DNA from: Phycisphaerae bacterium
GTDB lineage: Bacteria; Planctomycetota; Phycisphaerae; UBA1845; Fen-1342
DNA: 64,000 bases
NCBI GenBank assembly: GCA_017999985.1
Contig: JAGNKU010000003.1
Coordinates: 186,001-250,000, forward strand
Reading direction: 5' to 3'
A model generated the notes under the pieces. It searched no databases and was not told where the DNA came from. It saw only the letters and a list, made by a program, of their open reading frames with translations. Made by a program: the position numbers and the translations under genes. Position 1 is the stretch's first letter; the number at the start of each line of letters is the position of its first letter. Positions 50,900-59,470 of this stretch are shown here, piece by piece.

Positions 50900-52885
50900 A
50901 TGAAACGCAAGGACCGCAAGCAGGCGAAAGCCGGCGAGTCGCGACCCGCGGCACAAGGTGTCCCATGGCCGGCCCGGGTGTCGCTGCTGGCGCTCGGTGC
51001 GGGTTTCGCGCTCGTGCTCCTCGTCGTCATCTTCTACCTGCCGGCTACACGATGCGGCTACATCTGGGACGATGACACCTATGTCCGTGACAACCCGGTG
51101 CTGCGCTCGGTGAGCGGGCTGGGGAAGATCTGGTTCGACCTGACCGCGTCGCCGCAGTACTACCCGCTGGTGTATTCCAGCTATTGGCTGGAGTTCCGGC
51201 TGTGGGGGGCCGCGCCGCGCGGGTATCACGTTGTCAATATCCTGCTGCACGCCGGCGTCGCGGTCCTGCTGTGGCGCGTGCTGCGGTACGTCCGGGTGCC
51301 CGGGGCGTGGGCGGCGGCGGCGCTGTTCGCGCTGCACCCGGTGCATGTCGAGTCCGTCACGTGGATCACGGAGCGGAAGAACGTGCTGTCCGGCGTGCTG
51401 TATCTTGGCGCGGCGCTGGCGTACCTGCATTACGCGCTGCCGGGCGAAGGTCGCGTGGCGCGTGGGCGCGGCAGGTGGCTGTACGCGCTGGCGCTGGTCT
51501 TGTTCATCGGTGCGCTACTGAGCAAGACGGTGACGTGCACGCTACCGGCAGTGCTTGTCCTGGTGCTGTGGTGGCGTCGCGGCCGTCTGCGGTGGCGCGA
51601 TTGGCTGGCGCTGGCACCGTTCTTCGTGCTCGGGATCGCGGCGGGGCTGCTGACGCGCTGGGTCGAGAAGTACTACACCGGGGCGGCCGGCGCGGAGTGG
51701 ACGTTCAGCTTCGTGGAGCGCTGCCTGATCGCGGGCCGGGCGTTATGGTTTTACGCCGGGAAGCTGCTCTGGCCGCACCCGCTGATCTTCATCTATCCGC
51801 GCTGGGCGATCGACGCCGGTGCGTGGGTGCAGTACGTGTTTCCGATTGCCGCGGTGGCGGTGCTGGTCGCGCTGTGGCTGCTGCGGGGACGTTTCGGGCG
51901 CGGGCCGCTGGTGGGGGCGCTGTGCTTCGCGGGGACGCTCTTCCCGGCGTTGGGTTTCTTCGACGTCTACTTCATGCGGTATTCGTTCGTCGCCGATCAT
52001 TGGCAGTACCTGGCCAGCGCAGCGCTGCTGGCGGTGTGGGCTGGAGCGGGCGCGACGCTGGCGGCGCGCTATGGCGTGCGCGGCCGCACGCTTGCCGGCG
52101 GCGTGCTGGCGGTCTTGCTGGCGCTGCTGGGCGGGCTGACGTGGGTGCAGAGCTGGGTGTACACCGACTTGCAGGGGCTGTGGCGCGACACGTTGCGCAA
52201 GAACCCGGACGCATGGATGGCCCACAACAACCTCGGCTCCGTGCTGCAGCGCAGCGGCCGGCTGGACGAGGCACGGGCGGCGTACACGCGGGCGCTGGAA
52301 CTCAACCCGCACTTTGCGCAGGCGCACGCGAACCTGGGTGCGCTCGCGCGCCTGACAGGGCAGCTTGACGAGGCACGCCAGCACTACGAGGAGGCCCTGC
52401 GGATCGATCCGCAGTACCCGACGGCGCATTACAACCTCGGTAATCTCTACAAGGACCAGGGCCGCTACGCCGAAGCCCAGGAGGCCTATCGGCGGGCGCT
52501 GGTGGCCGCGCCGGCGGACGCGCAGGCGCACGTCAATCTCGGCTGGGTGCTGATGACGCTCAACGATAACGATGCGGCCGCGGAGCACTTTCGGGCGGCG
52601 CTGCGCATCCAGCCGCAGCTCGCGCCGGCCCATCTGAATTTGGGCATCATCCAGGAGAACCGCGGCGACGCGGCGGCGGCGCTGGCCAGTTACACGGCCG
52701 CGGTGCGCAGTGATCCCAACATGGCGCAGGCGCACTACCGGCGGGGCGTCGCGCTGCTGCGACAGAACCAGCTTGAGGCGGCGGGAGCGGCTTTGCGCAC
52801 AGCCCTGCGCCTGCAGCCTAATTACCTCGAAGCGCAGGCGGCGTTGAAGTCGGTGGAGCTGCAACAAGGGCAGCGGCCGCAGTGA
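50900..52885 (+). CDS. TMTC/GT-C-like membrane protein with C-terminal TPR repeats
   Basis: About 661 residues. ~9-11 hydrophobic helices (about 27-430) follow a lysine-rich cytoplasmic start. The first periplasmic loop has the acidic YIWDDDTYVRDNP and the next loop HPVHVESVTWITERKNVLSG, the family pattern of TMTC-type protein O-mannosyltransferase-like (GT-C) membrane enzymes. Then five to six TPR repeats (about 440-655; AHNNLGSVLQRSGRLDEAR, AHYNLGNLYKDQGRYAEA). Dolichyl-phosphate-sugar transfer to secreted proteins is the family idea; here it is an inference. The start codon is ATG 50900; the gene is alone. Confidence 0.8.
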   Translation: MKRKDRKQAKAGESRPAAQGVPWPARVSLLALGAGFALVLLVVIFYLPATRCGYIWDDDTYVRDNPVLRSVSGLGKIWFDLTASPQYYPLVYSSYWLEFRLWGAAPRGYHVVNILLHAGVAVLLWRVLRYVRVPGAWAAAALFALHPVHVESVTWITERKNVLSGVLYLGAALAYLHYALPGEGRVARGRGRWLYALALVLFIGALLSKTVTCTLPAVLVLVLWWRRGRLRWRDWLALAPFFVLGIAAGLLTRWVEKYYTGAAGAEWTFSFVERCLIAGRALWFYAGKLLWPHPLIFIYPRWAIDAGAWVQYVFPIAAVAVLVALWLLRGRFGRGPLVGALCFAGTLFPALGFFDVYFMRYSFVADHWQYLASAALLAVWAGAGATLAARYGVRGRTLAGGVLAVLLALLGGLTWVQSWVYTDLQGLWRDTLRKNPDAWMAHNNLGSVLQRSGRLDEARAAYTRALELNPHFAQAHANLGALARLTGQLDEARQHYEEALRIDPQYPTAHYNLGNLYKDQGRYAEAQEAYRRALVAAPADAQAHVNLGWVLMTLNDNDAAAEHFRAALRIQPQLAPAHLNLGIIQENRGDAAAALASYTAAVRSDPNMAQAHYRRGVALLRQNQLEAAGAALRTALRLQPNYLEAQAALKSVELQQGQRPQ

Positions 52886-52907
52886 GGTGCGGCGCTGCGC
52901 GTGGCGG

Positions 52908-54008
52908 TCAGCGGGCCGTCAAAACGGGCGTGGTCGGCGGGCGGGCAGCAGTCATGACGCGGCGCTCGAGATCGAGCAGGAATCGCTTGCGCCACAGGCC
53001 GCCGCCGTAGCCGCCGAGCTGGCCGCTCTTGTTCACCACCCGGTGGCAGGGGATGACGATGCCGATGCGATTGCGGCCGTTGGCGAGACCGACGGCGCGC
53101 TGGGCACCGGGCCGACCGACGCGGCGGGCGAGCTCCTCGTAGGAGATCGTCTCGCCGTAGGGGATCTTCAGGAGTTGTGACCAGACGGCGCGCTGGAACG
53201 GCGTGCCGGGATAATCGAGCGGCACTGAGAACGCGCGGCGCCGGCCGGCAAAGTACTCGGCCAGTTCGCTGCGCAGTTGCTCGACGAGCGCGTTGCGCCC
53301 GGGCACCACCGCGCAGCCGAAGCGTTCGCGGAGGGCTTTGAGCTGGGTCTGAAACGCGCGGCGATCGGTGAATTCGAGCAGGCAGAGCGCGGCGGGCGTG
53401 GCGCAGATGAGCAGGGGGCCGAGCGGGCTTTCGGCGAGGTCGGTCACGATGCAGTTCGCAGCGCGGCTGCGGCCCGGGGTTTTGCCAAAGACACGCTCGA
53501 AGGCGTCGCGGAAGCCGCTGTTGGACTCGTAGCCATGGTCGAACGCGACGCCGGTGAGATCAACGCCGTCGCGAATCTGGTGCAGCGCGACGCCGAGCCG
53601 GGCGGCGCGCTGGTAGGCTTGGAAGGTCATGCCGTAGTGCTCCTGGAAGTAGCGGCGGGCGCGGGCCGGGTTGATCGCACGCGTCCGCAGGTCGGTGTCG
53701 CGCAGCGGTGACTCAGGTGATTGCTCTATATGGGTGAGCAGGCCGCGGACCCACGCGGGCGGGCGTCCGTCGGTGTCGAGCGGCCGGCAGCGGCGGCAGG
53801 CGCGGTAGCCGGCGCGGAGGGCGTCGGCCGGTGTCGCGTAGTATTCGACGTTGGCGGGTAAGGGTTTCCGCGCGGGGCACGATGGCCGGCAGAAGATGCC
53901 GGTGGTGCGTACCGCGAGGAAGAAGACGCCGTCGTAGGAGGCGTCGCTGTGCAGGTACGCGCGCTGCATTTCACGGCGCGTGGGCAACGTGGTCGTGGTC
54001 ATGTCCAC
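52908..54008 (-). CDS. ada: Ada: methylated-DNA-binding regulator / O6-methylguanine-DNA methyltransferase
   Basis: About 366 residues. N-terminal Ada zinc domain with four cysteines (Cys40, Cys44 in GIFCRPSCPARKP; Cys71, Cys74 in ACRRC), where the first accepts methyl groups from phosphotriesters. An AraC-type helix-turn-helix follows (about 105-180; GFRDAFERVFGKTPGR), then the O6-methylguanine methyltransferase domain with active-site PCHRVV near the end (about residue 330). It repairs alkylated DNA and can switch on its own operon after self-methylation. Start is the ATG at 54006-54008 (a second ATG two codons on). A 224-bp gap without a gene separates it from the divergent DUF695-RraB gene. 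Confidence 0.92.
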   Translation of the reverse strand: MDMTTTTLPTRREMQRAYLHSDASYDGVFFLAVRTTGIFCRPSCPARKPLPANVEYYATPADALRAGYRACRRCRPLDTDGRPPAWVRGLLTHIEQSPESPLRDTDLRTRAINPARARRYFQEHYGMTFQAYQRAARLGVALHQIRDGVDLTGVAFDHGYESNSGFRDAFERVFGKTPGRSRAANCIVTDLAESPLGPLLICATPAALCLLEFTDRRAFQTQLKALRERFGCAVVPGRNALVEQLRSELAEYFAGRRRAFSVPLDYPGTPFQRAVWSQLLKIPYGETISYEELARRVGRPGAQRAVGLANGRNRIGIVIPCHRVVNKSGQLGGYGGGLWRKRFLLDLERRVMTAARPPTTPVLTAR

Positions 54009-54232
54009 ATGCTAACTGGATGCGTGGGTGGTCTCTACCGATTTTTGAGCGCCGAAGTCGAGTTCGGGCATTGGAAGTGGTCACGCCGACGCACTGTCCG
54101 CAGTGAGAGGAAGGTGGAAGGGAGCAGGTCGGTTGAGATTCGACGCGACTCGTTGTACAAGTGGCGGCACGCACAATCACGCGCCCGGGCGCGCCATCGC
54201 GGCGCTCGAGATGGTGAGAGGAGCCAAGCAAC

Positions 54233-54970
54233 ATGTCATCCAACTGGATGCCGTATCTGTCGCACGTTGGCAACCAGCCCGCCACGATCGTCGTGGATCT
54301 CGGCGTGGAGGAGGCAGACATCAGCCGCTTGCCCTATCTGGTTCGCGTGCGTGTCGCCGTTCGAGAATGGGGCGACACAGGTCTTCCTTCCCGCGAAGAC
54401 AGCGATGAAGTGAACGCACTCGACGATAGTCTCAATGCCGCCTTGACCTCGGACGAACGCTACGTGGGCCGAGTCACGACGCACGACGCATACTTCCTGC
54501 ACATCTACACGTGCCGACCGGAGCAATGTGAGGCCATTGTGCGTGAAGTCGCAGGCGGTTTCAAAGGCCGATCCGTCGAAACACGTGTCGTAAACGACGA
54601 AGGCTGGAGCGTGTACTTCAAGCAGCTTTATCCGGGCCGCGTTGAACTGCAGGCGTTCCAGGACGACGCGGTCCTGCGTACACTTCAGGAGCACGGTGAC
54701 AGCCTCTCCAAGCTGCGGCCAGTAGATCACTGGTTCTATCTCCCAAACACAGCCGCGCGCGCGAAGCTCGCCGAGCGTCTGTGCAAGTCGGGCTTCAGCG
54801 TGCTGAGTCAGCCGGATTCGGACTCGCCGAGCACGCCGTTCGGGCTGCACGTTGTGCGCGAGGAATCCGTGCAGCCCGAGCGGATCAAGCCAGTCACAGC
54901 CTGGCTGTTGCAGCTCGCCGAGGAGCACGGCGGAGAGTACGACGGCTGGGAGACGTCGATCGAGAAATGA
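54233..54970 (+). CDS. DUF695-RraB domain protein
   Basis: About 245 residues. Residues ~1-130 match DUF695 (NWMPYLSHVGNQPATIVVDLG, LPYLVRVRVAVREW). The C-terminal ~110 residues resemble RraB, an inhibitor of RNase E: HWFYLPNTAARAKLAERLCKSGF, LSQPDSDS, FGLHVVREESVQPERI, WLLQLAEEHGGEYDGWET. Such fusions occur in diverse bacteria; what the DUF695 part does is unknown. RNase-like regulation is inferred from the RraB fold. Start ATG 54233, with GAGAGGAG upstream. The 390 bp between it and the next gene show no gene I can support. Confidence 0.82.
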   Translation: MSSNWMPYLSHVGNQPATIVVDLGVEEADISRLPYLVRVRVAVREWGDTGLPSREDSDEVNALDDSLNAALTSDERYVGRVTTHDAYFLHIYTCRPEQCEAIVREVAGGFKGRSVETRVVNDEGWSVYFKQLYPGRVELQAFQDDAVLRTLQEHGDSLSKLRPVDHWFYLPNTAARAKLAERLCKSGFSVLSQPDSDSPSTPFGLHVVREESVQPERIKPVTAWLLQLAEEHGGEYDGWETSIEK

Positions 54971-55362
54971 GTTCGGATCATCCTGCAGACTGCCCAAGCT
55001 GGAGCTTGCCACCGTGCGCGGCGGGATCGTTACTGCAAGGAGATTGAGATTGCGCACGCCTCGCCCGGTGACCAGGCGCACTTCGTTGTCCAGGGTGATC
55101 ACGGTTTCCCGGTCCCAGGGTCGGGTACGTAAGCCATGACCCTGCTCGTGGTGTCCGGGGAGTGCCGTGGCGGTGTTGGTGCCGGAGAGCTTCGTGCGGC
55201 GCGTGGCCGGTCGCGACCCGGACTGAGTGCGGCAGCCGGTGCGGGCTATTTACAGGCCGCCGCTGTAATAGGCCGCCGTCGGCGGCGTTCTGCCCTAGGC
55301 GGGCACAGTGATCTCCGAGCGCGCTCGGTCGATCGTGCATGCGCAGGAGGCTCGGCACCATC

Positions 55363-55842
55363 ATGCGACGTCAGGTACTGAACTTCGTGATCGACGCCGC
55401 CGCACTGCTCGTGATGCTGGCGATGGTCGCGACCGGTTTTCTGCTGAAGTGGATACTCCCGCCGGGCAGTCGTGGCGGCCAGGGCCTGCAACTCTGGGGC
55501 CTGACGCGCCACGACTGGGGCGACGTTCACTTCTGGCTGGCCATCGCGCTGCTGGTGCTGGCCCTGGTGCACGTGGCCCTGCACTGGGCCTGGGTCTGTG
55601 CGCTCGTGGCCCGCTGGCTGGGTCGGCTGACCCCGGGCAGTCCACCGATCACCGACGCCAAGTTGTGGCTGTTCGGGATCGGGTTCCTGCTGGCGTGCGC
55701 CCTGCTCGTCGCTGGGTTCCTGTGGGCGGCCCGCGCACAGACCGAAGCCGGTACGGGCAACGAAGAGCGTGGCCGCGGAGGTTACCGCGGCGGGCGTGGC
55801 GCGGCGGTCATGGTCGTGCCGCAGCGGCAGGACCGGCGTTGA
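55363..55842 (+). CDS. Small cytochrome-b561-like (DUF4405-type) membrane protein
   Basis: About 159 residues. Four hydrophobic helices. The first pair is NFVIDAAALLVMLAMVATG and FLLKWILPP, followed by the histidine-rich HDWGDVHFWLAIALLVLALV and HVALHWAWVCALV, which contain candidate haem-ligating histidines, and a last helix before a Gly/Arg-rich tail. This fits DUF4405/cytochrome b561-like proteins of the cytoplasmic membrane; electron transfer is inferred. Start ATG 55363 with an AGGAGG 13 bases upstream; an ATG at 55339 is also possible. Its end overlaps the 3' end of the convergent M50-CBS gene by 35 bp. Confidence 0.75.
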   Translation: MRRQVLNFVIDAAALLVMLAMVATGFLLKWILPPGSRGGQGLQLWGLTRHDWGDVHFWLAIALLVLALVHVALHWAWVCALVARWLGRLTPGSPPITDAKLWLFGIGFLLACALLVAGFLWAARAQTEAGTGNEERGRGGYRGGRGAAVMVVPQRQDRR

Positions 55843-56992
55843 GCCGTTGTAGCAGTTGCCCGTCGGACGCGATCTCGCCCACCTCGTCACGCGCGCCTTG
55901 CCGCACGAAGGTCAGCACGAGCTGAGCCTCCGCCAGGTCATCCGCGCTGACGAGTCCCGCGAAGTGTGAGCCGTGATACACGGCCGCCACCCGACTCTGC
56001 GCCTCGCGCATCTGCTCCATTACCGCGTGCAGCGGCATGCTGGCTGGCACACGCGGCACATCCCGCAACATCAGCCGGTCGACCGTCGCGTGCACCGGGA
56101 GGGTGCGCAACGCTTCGAGCACTTTCTCGCGGAGCACGACACCTACCAGCTCACGTCCGCGCAGCACCGCGAAGTCCGGCTGGTAGCTCGTCAGCAGGTA
56201 GTCCACGACGCGGCCGAGGTTGTCATGCTCCGTCAGCGTGAGCGCGTGCTTGTTGTACGCGTCGCCCACGCGCCAGGTCGAGAGCACGGAGCGGGCCTGC
56301 TCCTCAGCATAGGTTGAGCCGGCGGCCAGGAAGATGAACGCCGCGATGATCCCGAGCATGACCTGCCCGCCGAAGATCGCCAGCAGGAACATGCCGATCG
56401 CAATGACCTGGCCCGTGACCGCGGCGATCCGGGTGGCGCGGCCCCAGTCGGTCACCAGTCCGAGCAGACCGCGCAGAATCCGCCCGCCGTCCATCGGAAA
56501 GGCCGGGATCAGGTTGAACAGCACCAGGAAGATGTTGGCGTTCAGCAGCCAGATCAGCGCGGTCGCCAGCGACGGGCCGGCCCCGAATGCCTTCAGCAGG
56601 TGTTCGGGGGACAGCTCCCGCCAGGCGACGTGCAGACCCAGTGCCAGCGTCAGGACCGCCGCCAGCACGACGTTCGCCGCCGGTCCGGCCGCGGCGATCA
56701 GCAGCTCGTGCCGTGGCTTGGAGGGGTTGCGCGCGAGCGCCGCCACGCCGCCGATCGGCAGCAGCACGATCTCGCGCACCGGGATGCCGAAGCGCTGCGC
56801 GACCAGGCCATGGCCGAACTCGTGCAGCGTGACACAGGCAAACAGCGCCAGCATGAGCAAGGCGCCAAACGCCATGCCGGGCAGGCCCCAATGGCTCCAC
56901 TGCATGGCGCCGAGCACCACGATCAGCAGGAACGTGGCGTGAATCTTCACGTCGATCCCCGCCAGCCGCGCGATAGTCCAACTCCACTTCAT
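55808..56992 (-). CDS. M50 site-2 protease with CBS domains
   Basis: About 394 residues. N-terminal rhomboid-like S2P fold with the zinc motif HEFGH (57-61) in its transmembrane segment and, further on, NLIPAFPMDGGRILRGL, the conserved NxxPxxxxDG motif with the aspartate ligand. The C-terminal ~150 residues form a CBS pair (YLLTSYQPDFAVLRG, VVLREKVLEAL, VPRVPASMPLHAVMEQMRE, AAVYHGSHFAGLVS). CBS-M50 proteases of this layout respond to nucleotides or other ligands and cleave membrane regulators. Start is the ATG at 56990-56992; an AT-rich motif at 57081-57110 lies upstream on the same strand. Confidence 0.88.
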   Translation of the reverse strand: MKWSWTIARLAGIDVKIHATFLLIVVLGAMQWSHWGLPGMAFGALLMLALFACVTLHEFGHGLVAQRFGIPVREIVLLPIGGVAALARNPSKPRHELLIAAAGPAANVVLAAVLTLALGLHVAWRELSPEHLLKAFGAGPSLATALIWLLNANIFLVLFNLIPAFPMDGGRILRGLLGLVTDWGRATRIAAVTGQVIAIGMFLLAIFGGQVMLGIIAAFIFLAAGSTYAEEQARSVLSTWRVGDAYNKHALTLTEHDNLGRVVDYLLTSYQPDFAVLRGRELVGVVLREKVLEALRTLPVHATVDRLMLRDVPRVPASMPLHAVMEQMREAQSRVAAVYHGSHFAGLVSADDLAEAQLVLTFVRQGARDEVGEIASDGQLLQRLNAGPAAAARP

Positions 56993-57080
56993 GTCGTCAG
57001 GTCCTCTGTCCGGTTTCCAACTGCTTCCGGCGGACAATGCCCGCCATGCACCTGGAGTATGCGCGCGCGGCGACATTAAC

Positions 57081-57110
57081 ACAAATAGAATCCGCGGCAT
57101 ATCTATATAG
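57081..57110 (-). promoter_or_regulatory. Copy A of a shared AT-rich regulatory motif
   Basis: Read on the minus strand: CTATA (57110-57106), 15 bases, then TTCTATTTGT (57090-57081), 88 bp upstream of the M50-CBS start and pointing toward it. An identical arrangement (copy B) occurs on the other side of the LysR gene, before the HPF-like gene. Confidence 0.5.
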
Positions 57111-57150
57111 GTTTTGTTTATATGGCGCGGGGTGCCCGTTCCGGGCGGGG

Positions 57151-58050
57151 CTAGCGGAACAACTCGCGTTTGGCGGCGCCGGAAATGGCCATCACCGCGG
57201 GATGCCGGACCCGGCGCTCGACCGAGATCGCGTAGAAGCGCTCGCGGACCTGGTTTACCACTCCGACCTGCTCGACACCGTACTGCTGCTCGATTTCGCT
57301 GGCGATGGCCGCCGGGGCGAAAAACAGGCCGCGGCCCGCCTGCCCGAAGGCCTTCAGTAGCGCACTGTCGTCGAACTGTCCCACGACCCGCGGCATGAGG
57401 TCCTGGGCGAAGAACCACTGGTTGAGGGCCCGGCGCGTCGTGCAAACCTCGGATGGCAGGAGCAGCGGTGCGTCCCGCAGTGAGCGGGGGAATTCCTTGC
57501 GGTACTTGCGGGCCAGCGCGGCCACGCCGAACACGATCAGGCCGCACTCCCCCAGCAGGTGACTGAACGCCCGGATGTTCGCGTTGGGCCCGAGGGGCGC
57601 ATCGGTGAGGACGACATCCAGATCGTGGACCGCGAGGGCCGCCAGCAGTTGCTCGGACTTGCCCTCCCGGCAGAGCAGCTCGACCGGTTCCGGCAGCTCC
57701 AGCGCCGGCTCGAGCAAGCGATACGCGATCAACTTCGGTACCACGTCGGCCACGCCCACGACGAAGCGCAGGGCGCGCCCCGCCGGTCGCCCGCGGACCG
57801 TCTCCGCCAGCTCACGCCCGAGCGTGAAGATCTCATCGGCGTAGCGCAGCACGACGTGGCCCAGTTCCGTCAGCTCGAGGCGTCGGCCCCGGCGCGTGAA
57901 GAGCGGCTGGCCGAAGGAGCGCTCCAGGGCCTTGATTTGCGCGGAGATGGTCGGCTGCGAGACGTAGAGCTTGGTGCTAGCCGCCAGGATGCTGCCCTCG
58001 CGGGCCACGGTCCAGAAGTACAGCAAGTGGTGGAAGTTGGGCCATTCCAT
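57151..58050 (-). CDS. nhaR: NhaR-like LysR-family transcription regulator
   Basis: About 299 residues. N-terminal winged helix-turn-helix (FHHLLYFWTVAREGSILAAS, YVSQPTISAQIKALERSFG, PLFTRRGRRLELTELGH), then the LysR ligand-binding domain (RPAGRALRFVVGVADVVPKL, LQWFFAQDLMPRVVGQ). The sequence resembles the NhaR branch, which controls sodium/proton antiporters and stress genes, and the gene lies between the M50 protease and the HPF-HtpX genes. Start ATG 58048-58050. Note that the hairpin after its stop (GCCCG-TTC-CGGGC, 57134-57146) could end the transcript. Confidence 0.85.
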   Translation of the reverse strand: MEWPNFHHLLYFWTVAREGSILAASTKLYVSQPTISAQIKALERSFGQPLFTRRGRRLELTELGHVVLRYADEIFTLGRELAETVRGRPAGRALRFVVGVADVVPKLIAYRLLEPALELPEPVELLCREGKSEQLLAALAVHDLDVVLTDAPLGPNANIRAFSHLLGECGLIVFGVAALARKYRKEFPRSLRDAPLLLPSEVCTTRRALNQWFFAQDLMPRVVGQFDDSALLKAFGQAGRGLFFAPAAIASEIEQQYGVEQVGVVNQVRERFYAISVERRVRHPAVMAISGAAKRELFR

Positions 58051-58075
58051 GCCGCACAGTGTATATCGACCGAAT

Positions 58076-58105
58076 CTATAAGCAAGCGTCTCTCTTTCTA
58101 TTTGT
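58076..58105 (+). promoter_or_regulatory. Copy B of a shared AT-rich regulatory motif
   Basis: CTATA (58076-58080), 15 bases, TTCTATTTGT (58096-58105), 77 bp upstream of the HPF-like gene and pointing toward it. The spacing and both boxes equal copy A (minus strand, upstream of the M50-CBS gene). It also lies next to the LysR start, on the other strand. The motif contrasts with the GC-rich flanks. Confidence 0.5.
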
Positions 58106-58141
58106 CTATGAATCGCGGCGCGGCAATACTCGAAGTGCGAT

Positions 58142-58163
58142 GCCCGGGGAGGCGACCCCGGGC
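58142..58163 (+). promoter_or_regulatory. Leader hairpin just before the HPF-like gene's ribosome-binding site
   Basis: GCCCGGGG-AGGCGA-CCCCGGGC is a perfect 8-bp stem with a 6-nt loop. It ends six bases before AAGGAG (58169-58174) of the HPF-like gene, so it sits in the 5' leader and may affect translation or transcript stability. Confidence 0.45.
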
Positions 58164-58181
58164 CGTTCAAGGAGCTGACCG

Positions 58182-58526
58182 ATGCGACTGCACCTGAAGA
58201 GCTTCGGGACGAAGCTGACCCCGGTGGAGACTAACGCCATCGAGCGGCGTGTCCACTTTGCGCTCGGGCGCTTCGGCCACCGCATTCGTCGGACCGAGAT
58301 TCTGCTGGTTGACACGAATGGGCCGCGCGGCGGTCGGGATCAGCATTGCACGATTCACGTGGTGCTGGGCGGGCTGCCGCCGGTGGTCGCGGAGGTCGTG
58401 GATGTCGAGCCGCTCGCCGCCGTCAGCCGCGGGCTGGAGCGCGCCGCGCGCCGCATCCGTGACGCGGCCAATCGGCAGCGCGAGCTTGGGCGCCGCGGCG
58501 GCGGCGACCACACGGACGCCGCGTGA
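58182..58526 (+). CDS. HPF/RaiA-like ribosome-associated stress protein
   Basis: About 114 residues. The length and mixed strand-helix pattern match the ribosome-hibernation factor family (S30AE/HPF): MRLHLKSFGTKLTPVETNAIERRVHFALG, IRRTEILLVDTNGP, HCTIHVVLGGLPPVVAEVVDVE, AVSRGLERAARRIRDA. The core beta1-alpha1-beta2-beta3-beta4-alpha2 order is visible. It would bind the ribosome in stationary phase or stress. Strong ribosome-binding site AAGGAG (58169-58174). The next gene, htpX, starts 31 bp later, so they form a stress operon. Confidence 0.75.
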   Translation: MRLHLKSFGTKLTPVETNAIERRVHFALGRFGHRIRRTEILLVDTNGPRGGRDQHCTIHVVLGGLPPVVAEVVDVEPLAAVSRGLERAARRIRDAANRQRELGRRGGGDHTDAA

Positions 58527-58557
58527 CTGGAACCGCAAACAAACGAGGGAGTGCGAC

Positions 58558-59427
58558 ATGAGCACGCTTAATCAGATGAAGACCGCTGTACTGCTCGCTG
58601 CATTGATTGGCCTGTGCATGCTGGTGGGACACGTTTTGGGTGGCCCGCAGGGGCTCCTGCTGGGGCTGGTCTTCGGCGGCCTCGGGAACCTCGTCGCGTA
58701 CTGGTTCTCTGACCGCATCGCGCTGACCGCCATGCAGGCCCAGCCGGTCAGCCGCGCCGAAGCGCCGTGGCTGGTCGATGCCGTCGAGCGTTTGGCGCTG
58801 CGGGCCGGAATCCCGACCCCGCGTGTGTACGTGTGCCCGCAACCGGCCCCGAACGCGTTTGCGACCGGTCGCAACCCGCAGAACTCGGCCGTGGCGATCA
58901 CGGCCGGCATGCTGCGGGGTTTCCCGCAACGGGAAATCGAGGCGGTGCTGGCGCATGAGATCGCCCACATCCGGAATCGCGACGTGCTGATCACGACGGT
59001 CGCGGCGGTGTTGGGCGGGCTGATTAGCTATGCGGGCTATTCGCTGATGTTCCTCGGCGGCGGCCGCGAGCACCAGAGCCCGCTGGGTGCGGTGGGTGCG
59101 CTGGCGGCCGTACTACTGGCCCCGGTCGCTGCTTTGTTGATCCAGCTCGCGATCTCGCGGCAGCGGGAGTATGCGGCGGATGCCCTGGGCGCCGAACTCT
59201 GTGGCGATCCGCGCAAGCTGGCCGACGCGCTCCAGCGGCTAAGCACCGCCAACCAGCGCGTGCCCACCGACGTGAACCCGGCGTTCAACAGTCTCTTCAT
59301 TGTCCAGCCGCTGTCGGCGCGCGGCATGGCGTCGTTGTTCAGCACGCACCCCGCACCGGAAAAGCGGATCGCCGCCCTGCTGAAGCAGGCCGAGGAAATG
59401 GGTTTCCACGGCCGCCGTGCCGCTTGA
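58558..59427 (+). CDS. htpX: HtpX-like M48 membrane metalloprotease
   Basis: About 289 residues, the normal HtpX size. Two N-terminal helices (about 9-50), the zinc motif HEIAH (133-137), RQREYAADALGAELCG (third ligand), two more helices, and SLFSTHPAPEKRIAAL near the end. HtpX degrades misfolded inner-membrane proteins with FtsH, in the cytoplasmic membrane. It follows the HPF-like gene in a stress-related pair. A second, larger M48 copy is at 43976. Start ATG 58558 with a GAGGGAG upstream. Confidence 0.92.
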   Translation: MSTLNQMKTAVLLAALIGLCMLVGHVLGGPQGLLLGLVFGGLGNLVAYWFSDRIALTAMQAQPVSRAEAPWLVDAVERLALRAGIPTPRVYVCPQPAPNAFATGRNPQNSAVAITAGMLRGFPQREIEAVLAHEIAHIRNRDVLITTVAAVLGGLISYAGYSLMFLGGGREHQSPLGAVGALAAVLLAPVAALLIQLAISRQREYAADALGAELCGDPRKLADALQRLSTANQRVPTDVNPAFNSLFIVQPLSARGMASLFSTHPAPEKRIAALLKQAEEMGFHGRRAA

Positions 59428-59470
59428 TGAGGTGCGGCGATCGGCCTCGTGACCGTAATGACCAGATGAA

